Assembly: GCF_030272615.1 (NCBI RefSeq)
Contig: NW_026729157.1
Span: forward strand, 137,501 to 162,500
Source: Cryptomeria japonica
Taxonomy: Eukaryota; Streptophyta; Pinopsida; Cupressales; Cupressaceae
Length of the DNA: 25,000 nt
Reading direction: 5' to 3'
Position 1 is the first letter of the stretch, and the number at the start of each line of letters is the position of its first letter. Below are positions 9,341-19,436 of this stretch, piece by piece. The position numbers and the translations under genes were made by a program. The notes under the pieces are model-generated. The model ran no database searches, had not been told where the DNA came from, and saw only the letters and a list, made by a program, of their open reading frames with translations.

Positions 9341-9470
9341 ACCTAGGTGAGCACCTTCGACCACACCTTGTAGCACACCAAACTCTGACTTTCGACTTCA
9401 TCCGCAATGCAGGGTCTTTGAGGTTGGCGCAATGCGCACAACCAGGGGAGTCGACCCATCAAACCCAACA

Positions 9471-9485
9471 CCTCCCCTATATAAG
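9471..9485 (-). promoter_or_regulatory. Pol I-like start 8
   Basis: First member of the 157-bp family, 897 bp from start 7. The extra distance is mostly the 52-bp array. The flank is TGTCTGATTCTCATACATG rather than TGTCCGATTCCCACACCTG. Confidence 0.5.
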
Positions 9486-9627
9486 CTATTTGTCTGATTC
9501 TCATACATGCGTAGCCTGCAGGAGCAATTAGGACATCGACCCCAACTTTCGGCTTCTAAACGAAAACAAGGTCTTTGAGGTTGGTGTAATGCGAACAACT
9601 AGGGGAGTCAACCCATCAAACCCAACA

Positions 9628-9642
9628 CCTCCCCTATATAAG
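9628..9642 (-). promoter_or_regulatory. Pol I-like start 9
   Basis: Exact 15-base match, 157 bp from start 8. Confidence 0.5.
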
Positions 9643-9784
9643 CTATTTGTCTGATTCTCATACATGTGTAGTCTACAGGAGCAATTAGGACATCGACCCC
9701 AACTTTTGACTTCTTAACGAAAACAAGGTCTTTGAGGTTGACGTAATGCGCACAACCAGGGGAGTCGACCCATCAAACCCAACA

Positions 9785-9799
9785 CCTCCCCTATATAAG
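9785..9799 (-). promoter_or_regulatory. Pol I-like start 10
   Basis: Exact 15-base match, 157 bp from start 9. It keeps the TGTCCG flank, unlike starts 8, 9, 11 and 12. Confidence 0.5.
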
Positions 9800-9941
9800 C
9801 TATTTGTCCGATTCTCATACATGTGTAGCCTGCAGGAGCCATTAGGACATTGACCCCAACTTTTGACTTCTTAACGAAAACAAGGTCTTTGAGGTTGGCG
9901 TAATGCGCACAACCAAGGGAGTTGACCCATCAAACCCAACA

Positions 9942-9956
9942 CCTCCCCTATATAAG
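9942..9956 (-). promoter_or_regulatory. Pol I-like start 11
   Basis: Exact 15-base match, 157 bp from start 10. Confidence 0.5.
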
Positions 9957-10161
9957 CTATTTGTCTGATTCTCATACATGTGTAGCCTGCAACAACGATT
10001 AGGACATCCACCCCAACTTCTGAATTCGTCTGCGTTGACCGCACCAAAGGTGCACGCCTTGGTGCTCACCAAAATCCGACTTCCGACTTCTTCTGCTATG
10101 CGGGGTCTTTGAGGTTGGCGCAGTGCGCACAACCAGGGGAGTCAACCCACCGAATGCAACA

Positions 10162-10176
10162 CCTCCCCTATATAAG
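10162..10176 (-). promoter_or_regulatory. Pol I-like start 12
   Basis: Exact 15-base match, 220 bp from start 11. The extra ~63 bp lies near 10020-10083 and holds a palindromic CCAAAGGTGCACGCCTTGG-type segment. Confidence 0.5.
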
Positions 10177-10318
10177 CTATTTGTCTGATTCTCATACATG
10201 CGTAGACTGCAGCAATGATTAGGACATCCACCCCAACTTTTGACTTCTTAAACAAGACAGGGTCTTTGAAGTTGGTGCAGTGCACACAACCAGGGGAGTC
10301 GACCCATCAAACGCAACA

Positions 10319-10334
10319 CCTCCCCTATATAAAG
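10319..10334 (-). promoter_or_regulatory. Pol I-like start 13 (rightmost, one extra A)
   Basis: It reads CTTTATATAGGGGAGG on the - strand. The TATATAGGGG decamer is intact, but one base is inserted upstream. It lies 157 bp from start 12 and would be the most distal spacer promoter. Confidence 0.45.
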
Positions 10335-10419
10335 CTATTTGTCCGATTCTCATACGTGTAGTCTGCAGCAGCGATTAGGACATCGACCCCAACTTCCGAA
10401 TTCGTTTGCATTGACCGCA

Positions 10420-10560
10420 CCAAAGGTGCACGCCTTGGTGTGCACCCTGGAGTGCACTTTGGTGCTCACCTCGGTGCACACTTTGGTGTGCACCTCGGTG
10501 TGCACCAAAGGTGCGCACCTTGGAGCGCACCAAAGGTGTACACTTTGGAGCGCACCACAT
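10420..10560. repeat. Palindromic GGTGCACC / GGTGTGCACC repeats
   Basis: A run of ~16-20 bp variants: CCAAAGGTGCACGCCTTGG, GGTGTGCACC, GGAGTGCACTTTGGTGCTCACC, GGTGTGCACCTCGG, CCAAAGGTGCGCACCTTGG. Most are self-complementary. This is where palindromic TGCRCA words start to dominate the + strand text. Confidence 0.75.
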
Positions 10561-10600
10561 AGGGTCTTTGAGAGGTTGGCGCAGTGCGCACACCAAGGTG
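10560..10600. repeat. Remnant of a 14th promoter unit without its start motif
   Basis: AGGGTCTTTGAGAGGTTGGCGCAGTGCGCACA matches the beginning of the 157/311-bp unit with a small GA insertion. It then passes directly into the CCAAGGTGGG minisatellite instead of the ACCAGGGGAGTCGACC and start-motif segment. Confidence 0.65.
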
Positions 10601-12260
10601 GGTGTTGAGGTGCGTGCCGAGGTGGGTGGGTGCTAGGGTGCGCTCCATGGTGGGTGCCAGGGTGGGTGCGTGCTAGGGTGGATTCCAAAGAGGGTCATAG
10701 GGTGGGTGCCAAGGTGGGTTGGTGATATAGTGGGTTCAAAGGTGGGTACTAGGGTGGGTTCCAAGGTGGGTCACAAGTTGGGTGCCAGGATGCGTGGGTG
10801 TTAGGTTGGGTGCCAAGGTGGGCTCCTGCGTGGGTGGGTGCTAGGGTGGGTTTCAAGGTGGACGCGAGGGCGGGTGCCAAGGTGGGTAACAAGTTGGGTG
10901 TTAGGATGGGTGAGTGCTAGAGTGGGTGCCAAGGTGGGTGGGTGCTAAGGTGGATGCCAAGGTGGTTCACAGGGTGGGTGGGTTCTAGGGTGAGTTCCAA
11001 GGTGGGTCACAGGTTCAGTGCTAGGGTGGGTGTCAAGGCGGGTGTCGAGGTGCCTGGGTGCTAGGGTGTGGATGCCAATGTGGGTCATAGGGTGGGTACT
11101 AGGGTGGGCTGCAATGTGGGTGCCAAGGTGGGTAACATGCTCGGTGGGTTCTAAATTGGGTGCCAGGGTGGGTGTGCACCCACCTTGCCCGAGGTGGGTG
11201 CCAAGGTGCCAGTGTGGGTGGGTGCTAAGGTGGATGCCAAGGTGGGTGAGAAGGTGGGTGATAGGTTGAGTGGTAGGATGGGTGGGTGCCAAGATGGGTC
11301 ACAGGGTGGGTGCAAGGGTGGGTAGGTGCTAGGGTTGGTGTCAGGGTGGGTGGGTGCTAGGTTGGGTTCCAAGGTGGGTGCGAGGGTGAGTGTCAAGGTG
11401 GGTCACAGGTTAGGTGCTAGGATGGGTGAGTGCTAGGGTGCAAAGGTGCCAGGGTGGGTGCTAGGATGGGTCGATGCTAGGGTGAGTGGCAAGGTGGGTC
11501 CACAAGTGTCAAGGTGGGTGCCGAGGTGGGTGCCAAGTCGGCGACTGCTATGGTGGATGCCAAGGTGGGTCACGGGGTGGGTGCCAAGTTGCTAGGTTGG
11601 GTTCCAAGGTGGGTGCCAACGTGGGTGCTAGGGTGCGTGGGTTAAAGGGTGTGTCACAACGTGGGTGCCAGGATGGGTGCGCACCCACACTGGCCAAGAC
11701 GGGTGCGGGTGCAAGGTTGGGTTCCAAGCCCGGTCACAGGCTGGGTGCTAGGATGGGTGGGTGCCAAGGTGGGCACCAGGGTGGGTGCACCCACCCTGGC
11801 CAAGGTGGGTCACGGGGTGGGTCCTAGGGTGGGTAACGGGGTGGGTACTAAGGTGCGTGCCAAGGTGGGTCATAGGGTGGGTGCCAAGGTGGGCACCAGG
11901 GTGGGTGTGCACCAACCCTAGCCAGGGTAGGTCACGGGGTGGTTGTCGGGGTGGGCGTCAAGGAGCCAAGGTGGGTGGCAAGTAGCCAAGTTGCGTGCCA
12001 AGGTGGGTGTCGGGGTGGGTGCCAAGGATCCAAGGTGGGTGCCAAGGAACCAAGGTGGGTGTCTGGGTGGGTGCCGAGGTGGGAGCCAGGGTGGGTCCCA
12101 AGGTGAGTGCAAAGGTGGGTGCCAGGGTCAAGGTGAGTGCCAATGTGGGTTCCAAGGTGCCAGGGTCAGGGTGAGTGCCAATGTGGGTTCAAAGGTGCTA
12201 AGTTGGGTGCGAGGTTGGGTGCGAGGGTGGGTGGGTGCCAAGGTGTGCTAGGTGGAAGCC
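10600..12260. repeat. G-rich minisatellite, GGTGGGTGCCAA-type units
   Basis: About 1.65 kb of degenerate 12-20 bp units: AAGGTGGGTGCC, TAGGGTGGGT, GGGTGGGTGCTAGG, AAGGTGGGTCACAGG. It is strongly G-rich on the + strand and poor in C. Canonical four-tract quadruplex patterns occur, for example GGGTGGGTGCAAGGGTGGG at 11304-11322. Small islands of the opposite strand (CACCCACC near 11175, 11685 and 11790) make local inverted repeats. The short frames read only as repeated WVPRWV/GGCQGG or THLGTHP peptides. The right half (from 11787) belongs to the duplicated 7.9-kb unit. Confidence 0.9.
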
Positions 12261-12299
12261 CGGGTGGGTCGGCATCCCATGGGTGTCGAGTTGGGTGCC

Positions 12300-12650
12300 T
12301 GATGGGTGCTTCTTGTCAAGTTTTAGTCGTCGGGACTCATTTCGAGCCTTAGAGGTCGTTTCTTGTCCGGTTGCCCTGTCTTCGACCTGGGAACCCAATT
12401 TTGGTCCTCGGGTCCCATTTTTTTTTGTCTCGCATCCCACTTTTGGCCTGTGGCCTTTTCGGGGTCGATTCTCGTTTTGGGCATCAGAGCATGTTTCTTC
12501 TCCTAAAACCCAATATTTGTTTATTAAGTCTCGGAACACATTTTTGTTCTCGTGGACCCATCATGGGTCTTGGAACGCATTTGTGGTCCTTGGGTCCCAT
12601 TTTGCATCCCGAAACTTGTGTTTTGGTGCTTGATCCCTATTTTGGGTGCC
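12300..12650. repeat. T-rich island of degenerate repeats
   Basis: A sharp change of composition: T-rich text built on variants of GGGTCCCATTTT...GTCTCG and GGAACC(C)ATTTTGGTCCT. Examples are GGGACTCATTTCGAG, GGGAACCCAATTTTGG, GGGTCCCATTTTTTTT, GCATCCCACTTTTGG, GGAACACATTTTTGTTCTCG, GGACCCATCATGGG, GGAACGCATTTGTGGTCC and GATCCCTATTTTGGG. The repeats are too diverged for one clean period (roughly 25-45 bp). Open frames here lack any recognisable domain. The same island recurs unchanged by eye at 20236-20586. Confidence 0.7.
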
Positions 12651-13041
12651 CACCTTGCACCAAGTGCGCACCCGGGGCAAACCGAGCGCCTTGGTGCACC
12701 GGGGCAAGATCGAGCGTGCACCCGAGGCGCCCCGAACATGCACCAAGGTGCACTCGGCCCACATGTGAGCGCAGGTCGTTGCGCCCGAGGTGGTGTGTGG
12801 GCACCGCGTTGCAGACGGGACACTGCACGCACACGACGCCCCCTCCAGGTGCACGCACGTAGGCCGGGCCGGGTGCACACCCGACGCCCTAGCAAGGTGC
12901 GCGCACCCGGGCAGGGCTCACACTTGGCGAACGGGGCGCACTTCGCGAGGGAGGGTGTGCACCTCGACGGGGGTGGGTGGCCGGGGTGGATTCGCACGTG
13001 GGTCGCGGTTTGCTAAGTACACACTGCGACAAGCTCATAAC
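12650..13041. other. GC-rich leader of the 5S gene
   Basis: Sequence with GGTGC(A/G)C words spaced irregularly (CAAGTGCGCACCCGGGGC, CCAAGGTGCACTCGG), not arranged in clear tandem units. At the 3' end the text TTTGCTAAGTACACACTGCGACAAGCTCATAAC directly precedes the 5S gene in two pieces: an AT-containing CTAAGTA near -28 and a C at -1. These are weak matches to the plant 5S upstream elements (TATA-like at about -28, C at -1). The GC dinucleotide usually near -12 is not obvious. Confidence 0.5.
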
Positions 13042-13161
13042 GGGTGCGATCATACCAGCATTAGTGCACCGGATCCCATCAGAACTCCGCAGTTAAGCGC
13101 GCTTGGGCCGGAGTAGTACTGGGATGGGTGACCTCCCGGGAAGTCCCGGTGTTGCACCCTT
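13042..13161 (+). rRNA. 5S rRNA: 5S ribosomal RNA gene, copy 1
   Basis: A full-length 120-nt 5S rRNA gene starting GGGTGCGATCATACCAGC and ending GTTGCACCCTT. The 5' GGGTGC and 3' GCACCC ends pair to form helix I. The internal Pol III control region is present: box A AGTTAAGCGCGCTTGG (13091-13106), the intermediate element around GGAGTAG (13110-13116) and box C GGGATGGGTGACC (13121-13133) followed by TCCCGG. The product is the large-subunit 5S rRNA. Interior text such as GCGCGCTTGGGCCGGAGTAG and GACCTCCCGGGAAG is the form I associate with gymnosperm 5S genes, whereas angiosperms typically read GCGTGCTTGGGCGAGAGTAG. Base 19 is A, as in angiosperms; the second copy has G. It lies in opposite orientation to the Pol I-like starts on the left. 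All control elements look intact. Confidence 0.97.
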
Positions 13162-13165
13162 TTTT
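13160..13165 (+). terminator. Pol III T-run terminator of 5S copy 1
   Basis: Six T residues follow the GCACCC end directly and overlap the last two transcribed bases. A second TTTT and a TTTTT follow within 12 bases (TAGTTTTTCG) as back-up stops. Confidence 0.85.
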
Positions 13166-13600
13166 AGTTTTTCGCCGGGCGTCGCAATGCTATTTGAATA
13201 AACCTTTTGCCCGTTTGCGTTCTCGTCGGGGCCGGGCCGGGCCGGGGTGCGCTGCCCGCACTACCGCGCGCGCGGGGGCGACACCGAGCGCGCACCCAAG
13301 GCACCCCGAGCACACAGGCCACGGTGCAACCCGGGCGTTGTGCGCGCACCCCGGTGCGCCCGAGGTGCTGCGCGCGCACCCAGGTGAAATCGGTGTGCAC
13401 CTCGGCCAGTGCGCGCTCGGTCGAGTCGCGCACGTTGGCCAAGGTGCACGGTGATGTTTCTTACTCTAAGGTTCCGCACCAGACGCCCGGGACAGGTGAG
13501 CGAAGCTGGGCGGGGCCGGGTGCGCGGCCGGGGCAGGTGCACGCAGCTGGAGAGAGCTTTGGAGCACACTTCGGAGCGCACCAATGATGCGCTCCATTCA
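13166..13600. other. GC-rich spacer downstream of the 5S gene
   Basis: No gene is seen. A short AT-containing piece (GCAATGCTATTTGAATAAACC, in two halves around 13185-13205) is followed by GGGGCCGGGCCGGGCCGGGG and long runs of CGCGCG and GGTGCGC words. Base composition is extreme and CpG-rich. It passes into the first AT-rich module at about 13600. Confidence 0.6.
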
Positions 13601-15127
13601 AAAGTTTCCTGAAAAGGCAAAAAAAGTTGAGATTATAGAATTTCCCACTTGAGAGATTGTAAAAAAAAAAAATTTAAAATGAAGGCAACGCGGGTGCCAA
13701 GGTGTGCGCAGCCCAGCCAAGGTGTGCGCACCAAGGCGCCCACCCTGGCGAAGGTGCACGCAAGGTGCGCACCCGAGGCAAACCGGACAATTAACCCAAC
13801 TTTCGACTTCGCGCGCACCTTGGAGCGCACTTCGGAGCGCTCCTTGGTGCGCACCAATCTTGGGCACCTCGGAGTGCACCATGGCGCCCACCAAGGTGCG
13901 CACCCGGGGCAAACCGAGCTCCGACTTCGTGCGCACCTTGGAGCGCACGAAAGGTGCGCACCATGGCGCCCACCAAGGTGCGCAGCCCAGCCAAGGCGTG
14001 CGCATCAAGGTGCGCACCCTGGCGAAGGTGCGCACCCGGGGCAAACCGAGCTCCGACTTCGTGCGCACCTTGGAGCGCACAAAAGGTGCGCAACCCAGCC
14101 AAGGTGTGCGCACCCCGGTCAAACCGAGCTCCGAATCGTGCGCACCAGAGGTGCACGCCATCGTGCGCACCTTGGAGCACACTTCGGAGCCCTCCTTGGT
14201 GCGCGCCGATGTTGCGCACCTCGGAGCGCACCCGGGGAAAACAATGCAATTAACCCGACTTTCGACTTCGTGGGCACCTCGGAGCGCTCTCGGGTTCGCA
14301 CCTCGGAGCACACCGAGGTGCGCACCTTTGATGCGCTGCCTTCACCAATTTCCAGAAAAGGCAAGAAAACATTGAGAAGGTGTGCGCACCGAGGTGCCCA
14401 CCCTGGCGAAGGTGCACGCGAGGTGCGCACCCGGGGCAAACCGGGCTCCGACTTCGTGCACGCCGCACCTTGGAGCACACTTCGGAGCGCTCCTTGGTGC
14501 GCACCAGGGCGCGCAACCCAGCCGAGGTGCCCACCCCGGCGAAGGTGCACGCGAGGTGCGCACCCGGGGCAAACCGGGCTCCGACTTCGTGCACGCCATG
14601 GTGCCCACCGCGGCGAAGGTGCACGCGAGGTGCGCACCCGGGGCAAACCGGGCTCCGACTTCGTGCACGCCGCACCTTGGAGCACACTTCGGAGCGCTCC
14701 TTGGTGCGCACCATGGTGCCCACCAGGGCGCGCAACCCCGCCGAAGGTGCACGCGAGGTGCGCACCCGGGGCAAACCGGGCTCCGACTTCGTGCACGCCG
14801 CACCTTGGAGCACACTTCGGAGCGCTCCTTGGTGCGCACCATGGTGCCCACCAGGGCGCGCAACCCCGCCGAAGGTGCACGCGAGGTGCGCACCCGGGGC
14901 AAACCGGGCTCCGACTTCGTGCACGCCATGGTGCGCACCGCGGCGAAGGTGCGCACCCGGGGCAAACCGGGCTCCGACTTCGTGCACGCCGCACCTTGGA
15001 GCACACTTCGGAGCGCTCCTTGGTGCGCACCAGGGCGCGCAACCCAGCCGAGGTGCCCACCCCGGCGAAGGTGCACGCGAGGTGCGTACCCGGGGCAAAC
15101 CGGGCTCCAACTTCGTGCACGCCGCAC

Positions 15128-17492
15128 CTTGGAGCACACTTCGGAGCGCTCCTTGGTGCGCACCATGGTGCCCACCAGGCCGCGCAACCCAGCCAAGGTG
15201 TGCGCACCAAGGTGCACGCGAGGTGCGCACCCGGGGCAAACCGGGGTCCGACTTCGTGCACGCCGCACCTTGGAGCACACATCGGGGCGCTCCCGGGTTC
15301 GCACCGGCGTTGCGCACCGTGGTGGGCACCTCGGAGCACACCAAGGTGGGCAGCGAGGTGCGCACCTTTGATGCGATGCCTTCACTAATTTCCATAAAAG
15401 GCAAAAAAAAAACGAGATTTTAAAATTTCCGTTTTGAAAGATAGTGAGAAAAAGGGAATGCTGGTGCCATCTTGAGCCCGCCCTGGTGCGCAGCCCAGCC
15501 AAGGTGTGCGCACCAAGGTGCCCACCCTGGCGAAGGTGCGCGCCCGGGCAATTAATCCAACTTCCAACTTCGCGCGCGCCAGGGTGGGAGCGCACCCAAC
15601 AACCGGGCCTGGGAAGAGCCAATGCGAGAAACCCCACCAAACGCTCTGACAAAAAAAGAGGGGGCGCTCCAGTAACCCCGCTTCGGAGCGCACCCTGGGC
15701 AAACCCAGCCAAGGTGCCCACCCCGGCCAAGGTGCAGGCGAGGTGCGCACCCGGGGCAAACCGGGCTCCGACAACGTGCACGCCGCACCTTGGAGCACAC
15801 TTCGTAGCGCTCCCGGGTGCGCACCTCAGAGCACACCAAGGTGGGCAGCGAGGTGCGCACCTTTGATGCGCTGCCTTCACTAATTTCCAGAAAAGGCAAA
15901 AAAAAAAGGAGATTTTAAAATTTCCGTTTTGAAAGATAGTGAAAAAAACGGAACGCGCGTGCCATCTTGAGCCCGCCCTGGTGCGCAGCCCAGGTAAGGT
16001 GCCCACCCTGGCAAAGGTGCGCACCCGGGCAATTAACCCTACTTCCGACTTCGTGCGCGCCAGGGTGGCAACCGGGCCTCGGAAGAGCCAATGCGAGAAA
16101 CCCCACCAAACGCTCCGACAAAAAAAGAGGCGGCGCTCCAATAACCCCGCTTCGGAGCGCAGCCGGGGCAAACCCAGCCAAGGTGCCCACCCCGACGAAG
16201 GTGCACGCGAGGTGCGCACCCGGGGCAAACCGGGCTCCGACAACGTGCACGCAGCACCTTGGAGCACACTTCGAAGCACTCCCGGGTGCCCACCGGCGTT
16301 GCGCACCGTGGTGGGCAGCGAGGTGCGCACCTTTGATGCGCTGCCTTCACTAATTTCCAGAAAAAGGCAAAAAAAAATGAGATTTTAAAATTTCCGTTTT
16401 GAAAGATAGTGAAAAAAAAGGAACGCGGGTGCCATCTTGAGCCCGCCCTGGTGCGCAGCCCAGGCAAGGCATGCGCACCAAGGTGCCCACCCGAGGTGCA
16501 CACCCGGGGCAAACCGGGCTCCGACTTCGTGCAGGCCGCACCTTGGAGCACACTTCGGAGCGCTCCTTGGTGCGCACCATGGTGCCCACCAGGGCGCGCA
16601 ACCCAGCCAAGGTCTGCACACCAAGGTGCCCACCCCGGCGAAGGTGCACGCGAGGTGCGCACCCGGGGCAAACCGGGCTCCGACTTCGTGCACGCCATGG
16701 TGCCCACCGCGGCGAAGGTGCACGCGAGGTGCGCACCCGGGGCAAACCGGGCTCCGACTTCGTGCACGCCGCACCTTGGAGCACACTTCGGAGCGCTCCT
16801 TGGTGCGCACCATGGTGCCCACCAGGGCGCGCAACCCAGCCAAGGTGTGCGCACCAAGGTGCACGCGAGGTGCGCACCCGGGGCAAACCGGGGTCCGACT
16901 TCGTGCACGCCGCACCTTGGAGCACACATCGGAGCGCTCCCAGGTTCGCACCAGCGTTGCGCACCTTTGATGCGCTGCCTTCACTAATTTCAAGAAAAGG
17001 CAAAAAAAAACGAGATTTTAAAATTTCCGTTCTGAAAGATAGTGAAAAAAACGGAACGCGGGTGCCATCTTGAGCCCTTCCTGGTGCGCAGCCCAGGCAA
17101 GTTGTGCGCACCAAGGTGCCCACCCTGGCGGAGGTGCGCGCCCGGGGCAATCCGGGCTCCGACTTCGTGCACTGCATGGTGCCCACCAAGGCGCGCAACC
17201 CAGCCAAGGTGCCCACCGCAGCGAAGGTGCACGCGAGGTGCGCACCCGAGGTGCACACCCGGGGCAAACCGGGCTCCGACTTCGTGCACGCCGCACCTTG
17301 GAGCACACTTCAGAGCGCTCCTTGGTGCGCACCAGGGCGCGCAACCCAGCCGAGGTGCCCACCCCGGCGAAGGTGCACGCGAGGTGCGCACCCGGGGCAA
17401 ACCGGGCTCCGACTTCGTGCACGCCATGGTGCCCACCGCGGCGAAGGTGCGCACCCGGGGCAAACCGGGCTCCGACTTCGTGCACGCCGCAC
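15128..17492. repeat. Internal ~2365-bp tandem duplication, first copy
   Basis: From CCTTGGAGCACACTTCGG at about 15128 the sequence recurs at about 17493 with offset 2365. Order of AT-rich and insert modules is identical in the two copies. The match can be followed to about 17350 in this copy. Confidence 0.85.
15580..16170. repeat. Two copies of a GAGCCAATGCGAGAAACCCC insert module
   Basis: At about 15590-15700 and 16060-16170 the usual GC module is replaced by CCGGGCCT(G/C)GGAAGAGCC, AATGCGAGAAACCCCACCAA, ACGCTC(T/C)GACAAAAAAAGAG and GGCGCTCCA(G/A)TAACCCCG. The same pair recurs at about 17955-18065 and 18425-18535 through the 2.36-kb duplication, and again in the second 7.9-kb copy. It is a module type limited to the segment after two of the AT-rich modules. 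Confidence 0.75.
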
Positions 17493-19436
17493 CTTGGAGC
17501 ACACTTCGGAGCGCTCCTTGGTGCGCACCATGGTGCCCACCAGGCCGCGCAACCCAGCCAAGGTGTGCGCACCAAGGTGCACGCGAGGTGCGCACCCGGG
17601 GCAAACCGGGGTCCGACTTCGTGCACGCCGCACCTTGGAGCACACATCGGGGCGCTCCCGGGTTCGCACCGGCGTTGCGCACCGTGGTGGGCACCTCGGA
17701 GCACACCAAGGTGGGCAGCGAGGTGCGCACCTTTGATGCGATGCCTTCACTAATTTCCATAAAAGGCAAAAAAAAAACGAGATTTTAAAATTTCCGTTTT
17801 GAAAGATAGTGAGAAAAAGGGAATGCTGGTGCCATCTTGAGCCCGCCCTGGTGCGCAGCCCAGCCAAGGTTTGCGCACCAAGGTGCCCACCCTGGCGAAG
17901 GTGCGCGCCCGGGCAATTAACCCAACTTCCAACTTCGCGCGCGCCAGGGTGGGAGCGCACCCAACAACCGGGCCTGGGAAGAGCCAATGCGAGAAACCCC
18001 ACCAAACTCTCTGACAAAAAAAGAGGGGGCGCTCCAGTAACCCCGCTTCGGAGCGCACCCTGGGCAAACCCAGCCAAGGTGCCCACCCCGGCCAAGGTGC
18101 AGGCGAGGTGCGCACCCGGGGCAAACCGGGCTCCGACAACGTGCACGCCGCACCTTGGAGCACACTTCGTAGCGCTCCCGGGTGCGCACCTCAGAGCACA
18201 CCAAGGTGGGCAGCGAGGTGCGCACCTTTGATGCGCTGCCTTCACTAATTTCCAGAAAAGGCAAAAAAAAAAGGAGATTTTAAAATTTCCGTTTTGAAAG
18301 ATAGTGAAAAAAACGGAACGCGCGTGCCATCTTGAGCCCGCCCTGGTGCGCAGCCCAGGTAAGGTGCCACCCTGGCAAAGGTGCGCACCCGGGCAATTAA
18401 CCCTACTTCCGACTTCGTGCGCGCCAGGGTGGCAACCGGGCCTCGGAAGAGCCAATGCGAGAAACCCCACCAAACGCTCCGACAAAAAAAGAGGCGGCGC
18501 TCCAATAACCCCGCTTCGGAGCGCAGCCGGGGCAAACCAAGCCAAGGTGCCCACCCCGACGAAGGTGCACGCGAGGTGCGCACCCGGGGCAAACCGGGCT
18601 CCGACAACGTGCACGCAGCACCTTGGAGCACACTTCGAAGCACTCCCGGGTGCCCACCGGCGTTGCGCACCGTGGTGGGCAGCGAGGTGCGCACCTTTGA
18701 TGCGCTGCCTTCACTAATTTCCAGAAAAAGGCAAAAAAAAATGAGATTTTAAAATTTCCGTTTTGAAAGATAGTGAAAAAAAAGGAACGCGGGTGCCATC
18801 TTGAGCCCGCCCTGGTGCGCAGCCCAGGCAAGGCATGCGCACCAAGGTGCCCACCCGAGGTGCACACCCGGGGCAAACCGGGCTCCGACTTCGTGCAGGC
18901 CGCACCTTGGAGCACACTTCGGAGCGCTCCTTGGTGCGCACCATGGTGCCCACCAGGGCGCACCCGAGGCAAACCGGGCTCCGACTTCGTGCACGCCGCA
19001 CCTTGGAGCACACATCGGAGCGCTCCCAGGTTCGCACCAGCGTTGCGCACCTTTGATGCGCTGCCTTCACTAATTTCCAGAAAAGGCAAAAAAAAACGAT
19101 ATTTTAAAATTTCCGTTCTGAAAGATAGTGAAAAAAACGGAACGCGGGTGCCATCTTGAGCCCTTCCTGATGCGCAGCCCAGGCAAGTTGTGCGCACCAA
19201 GGTGCCCACCCTGGCGGAGGTGCGCGCCCGGGGCAAACCGGGCTCCGACTTCGTGCACTGCATGGTGCCCACCAAGGCGCGCAACCCAGCCAAGGTGCCC
19301 ACCGCAGCGAAGGTGCACGCGAGGTGCGCACCCGAGGTGCACACCCGGGGCAAACCGGGCTCCGACTTCGTGCACGCCGCACCTTGGAGCACACTTCAGA
19401 GCGCTCCTTGGTACGCACCAGGGCGCGCAACCCAGC
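17493..19436. repeat. Internal ~2365-bp tandem duplication, second copy with ~280-bp deletion
   Basis: It follows the first copy closely until about 18958, where CACCAGGGCGC passes straight into ACCCGAGGCAAACC. The equivalent of roughly 16595-16875 is missing, after which the offset is about 2086 instead of 2365. The flanking words GGCGC/GCGCACC are repeated in the module, so loss by recombination between modules is the simple explanation. Confidence 0.8.

Larger units (their letters stand above)
9400..10345. repeat. 157-bp promoter-bearing tandem units
   Basis: Six copies with start motifs at 9471, 9628, 9785, 9942, 10162 and 10319. Each is a compact version of the 311-bp unit: GGTCTTTGAGGTTGG, GCACAACCAGGGGAGTCGACCC, AACACCTCCCC...TATAAG, CTCATACATG(T/C)GTAG, GGACATC(G/C)ACCCCAACTT, TTAACGAAAACAAG. 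They lack the CTTCCTGCACATGG half of the longer unit. The unit ending at 10162 carries a ~63-bp insertion. Confidence 0.9.

Noticed and set aside
8501-9531. Open frames of 220-336 codons in five or six frames over the 52-bp array
   Set aside because: Three 52-bp periods equal 156 bp, so any stop-free frame stays open through the array. All frames being open together argues against coding.
12371-12862. A 163-codon + strand frame over the T-rich island (copy at 20307-20798)
   Set aside because: Overlapped by other frames of similar size on both strands, no recognisable domain, and it runs into GC-rich repeat text.
13649-15388. A 579-codon open frame on the + strand (repeated at 21586-23325)
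   Set aside because: Same reasons; it begins inside a diverged AT-rich module and has no domain or sensible start context.
14342-16330. A 662-codon open frame on the - strand (repeated at 22279-24267)
   Set aside because: It crosses several repeat modules and AT-rich modules, overlaps other long frames on both strands, and encodes only permutations of short Ala/Arg/Pro/Cys-rich peptides. Its length follows from stop-poor palindromic repeats.
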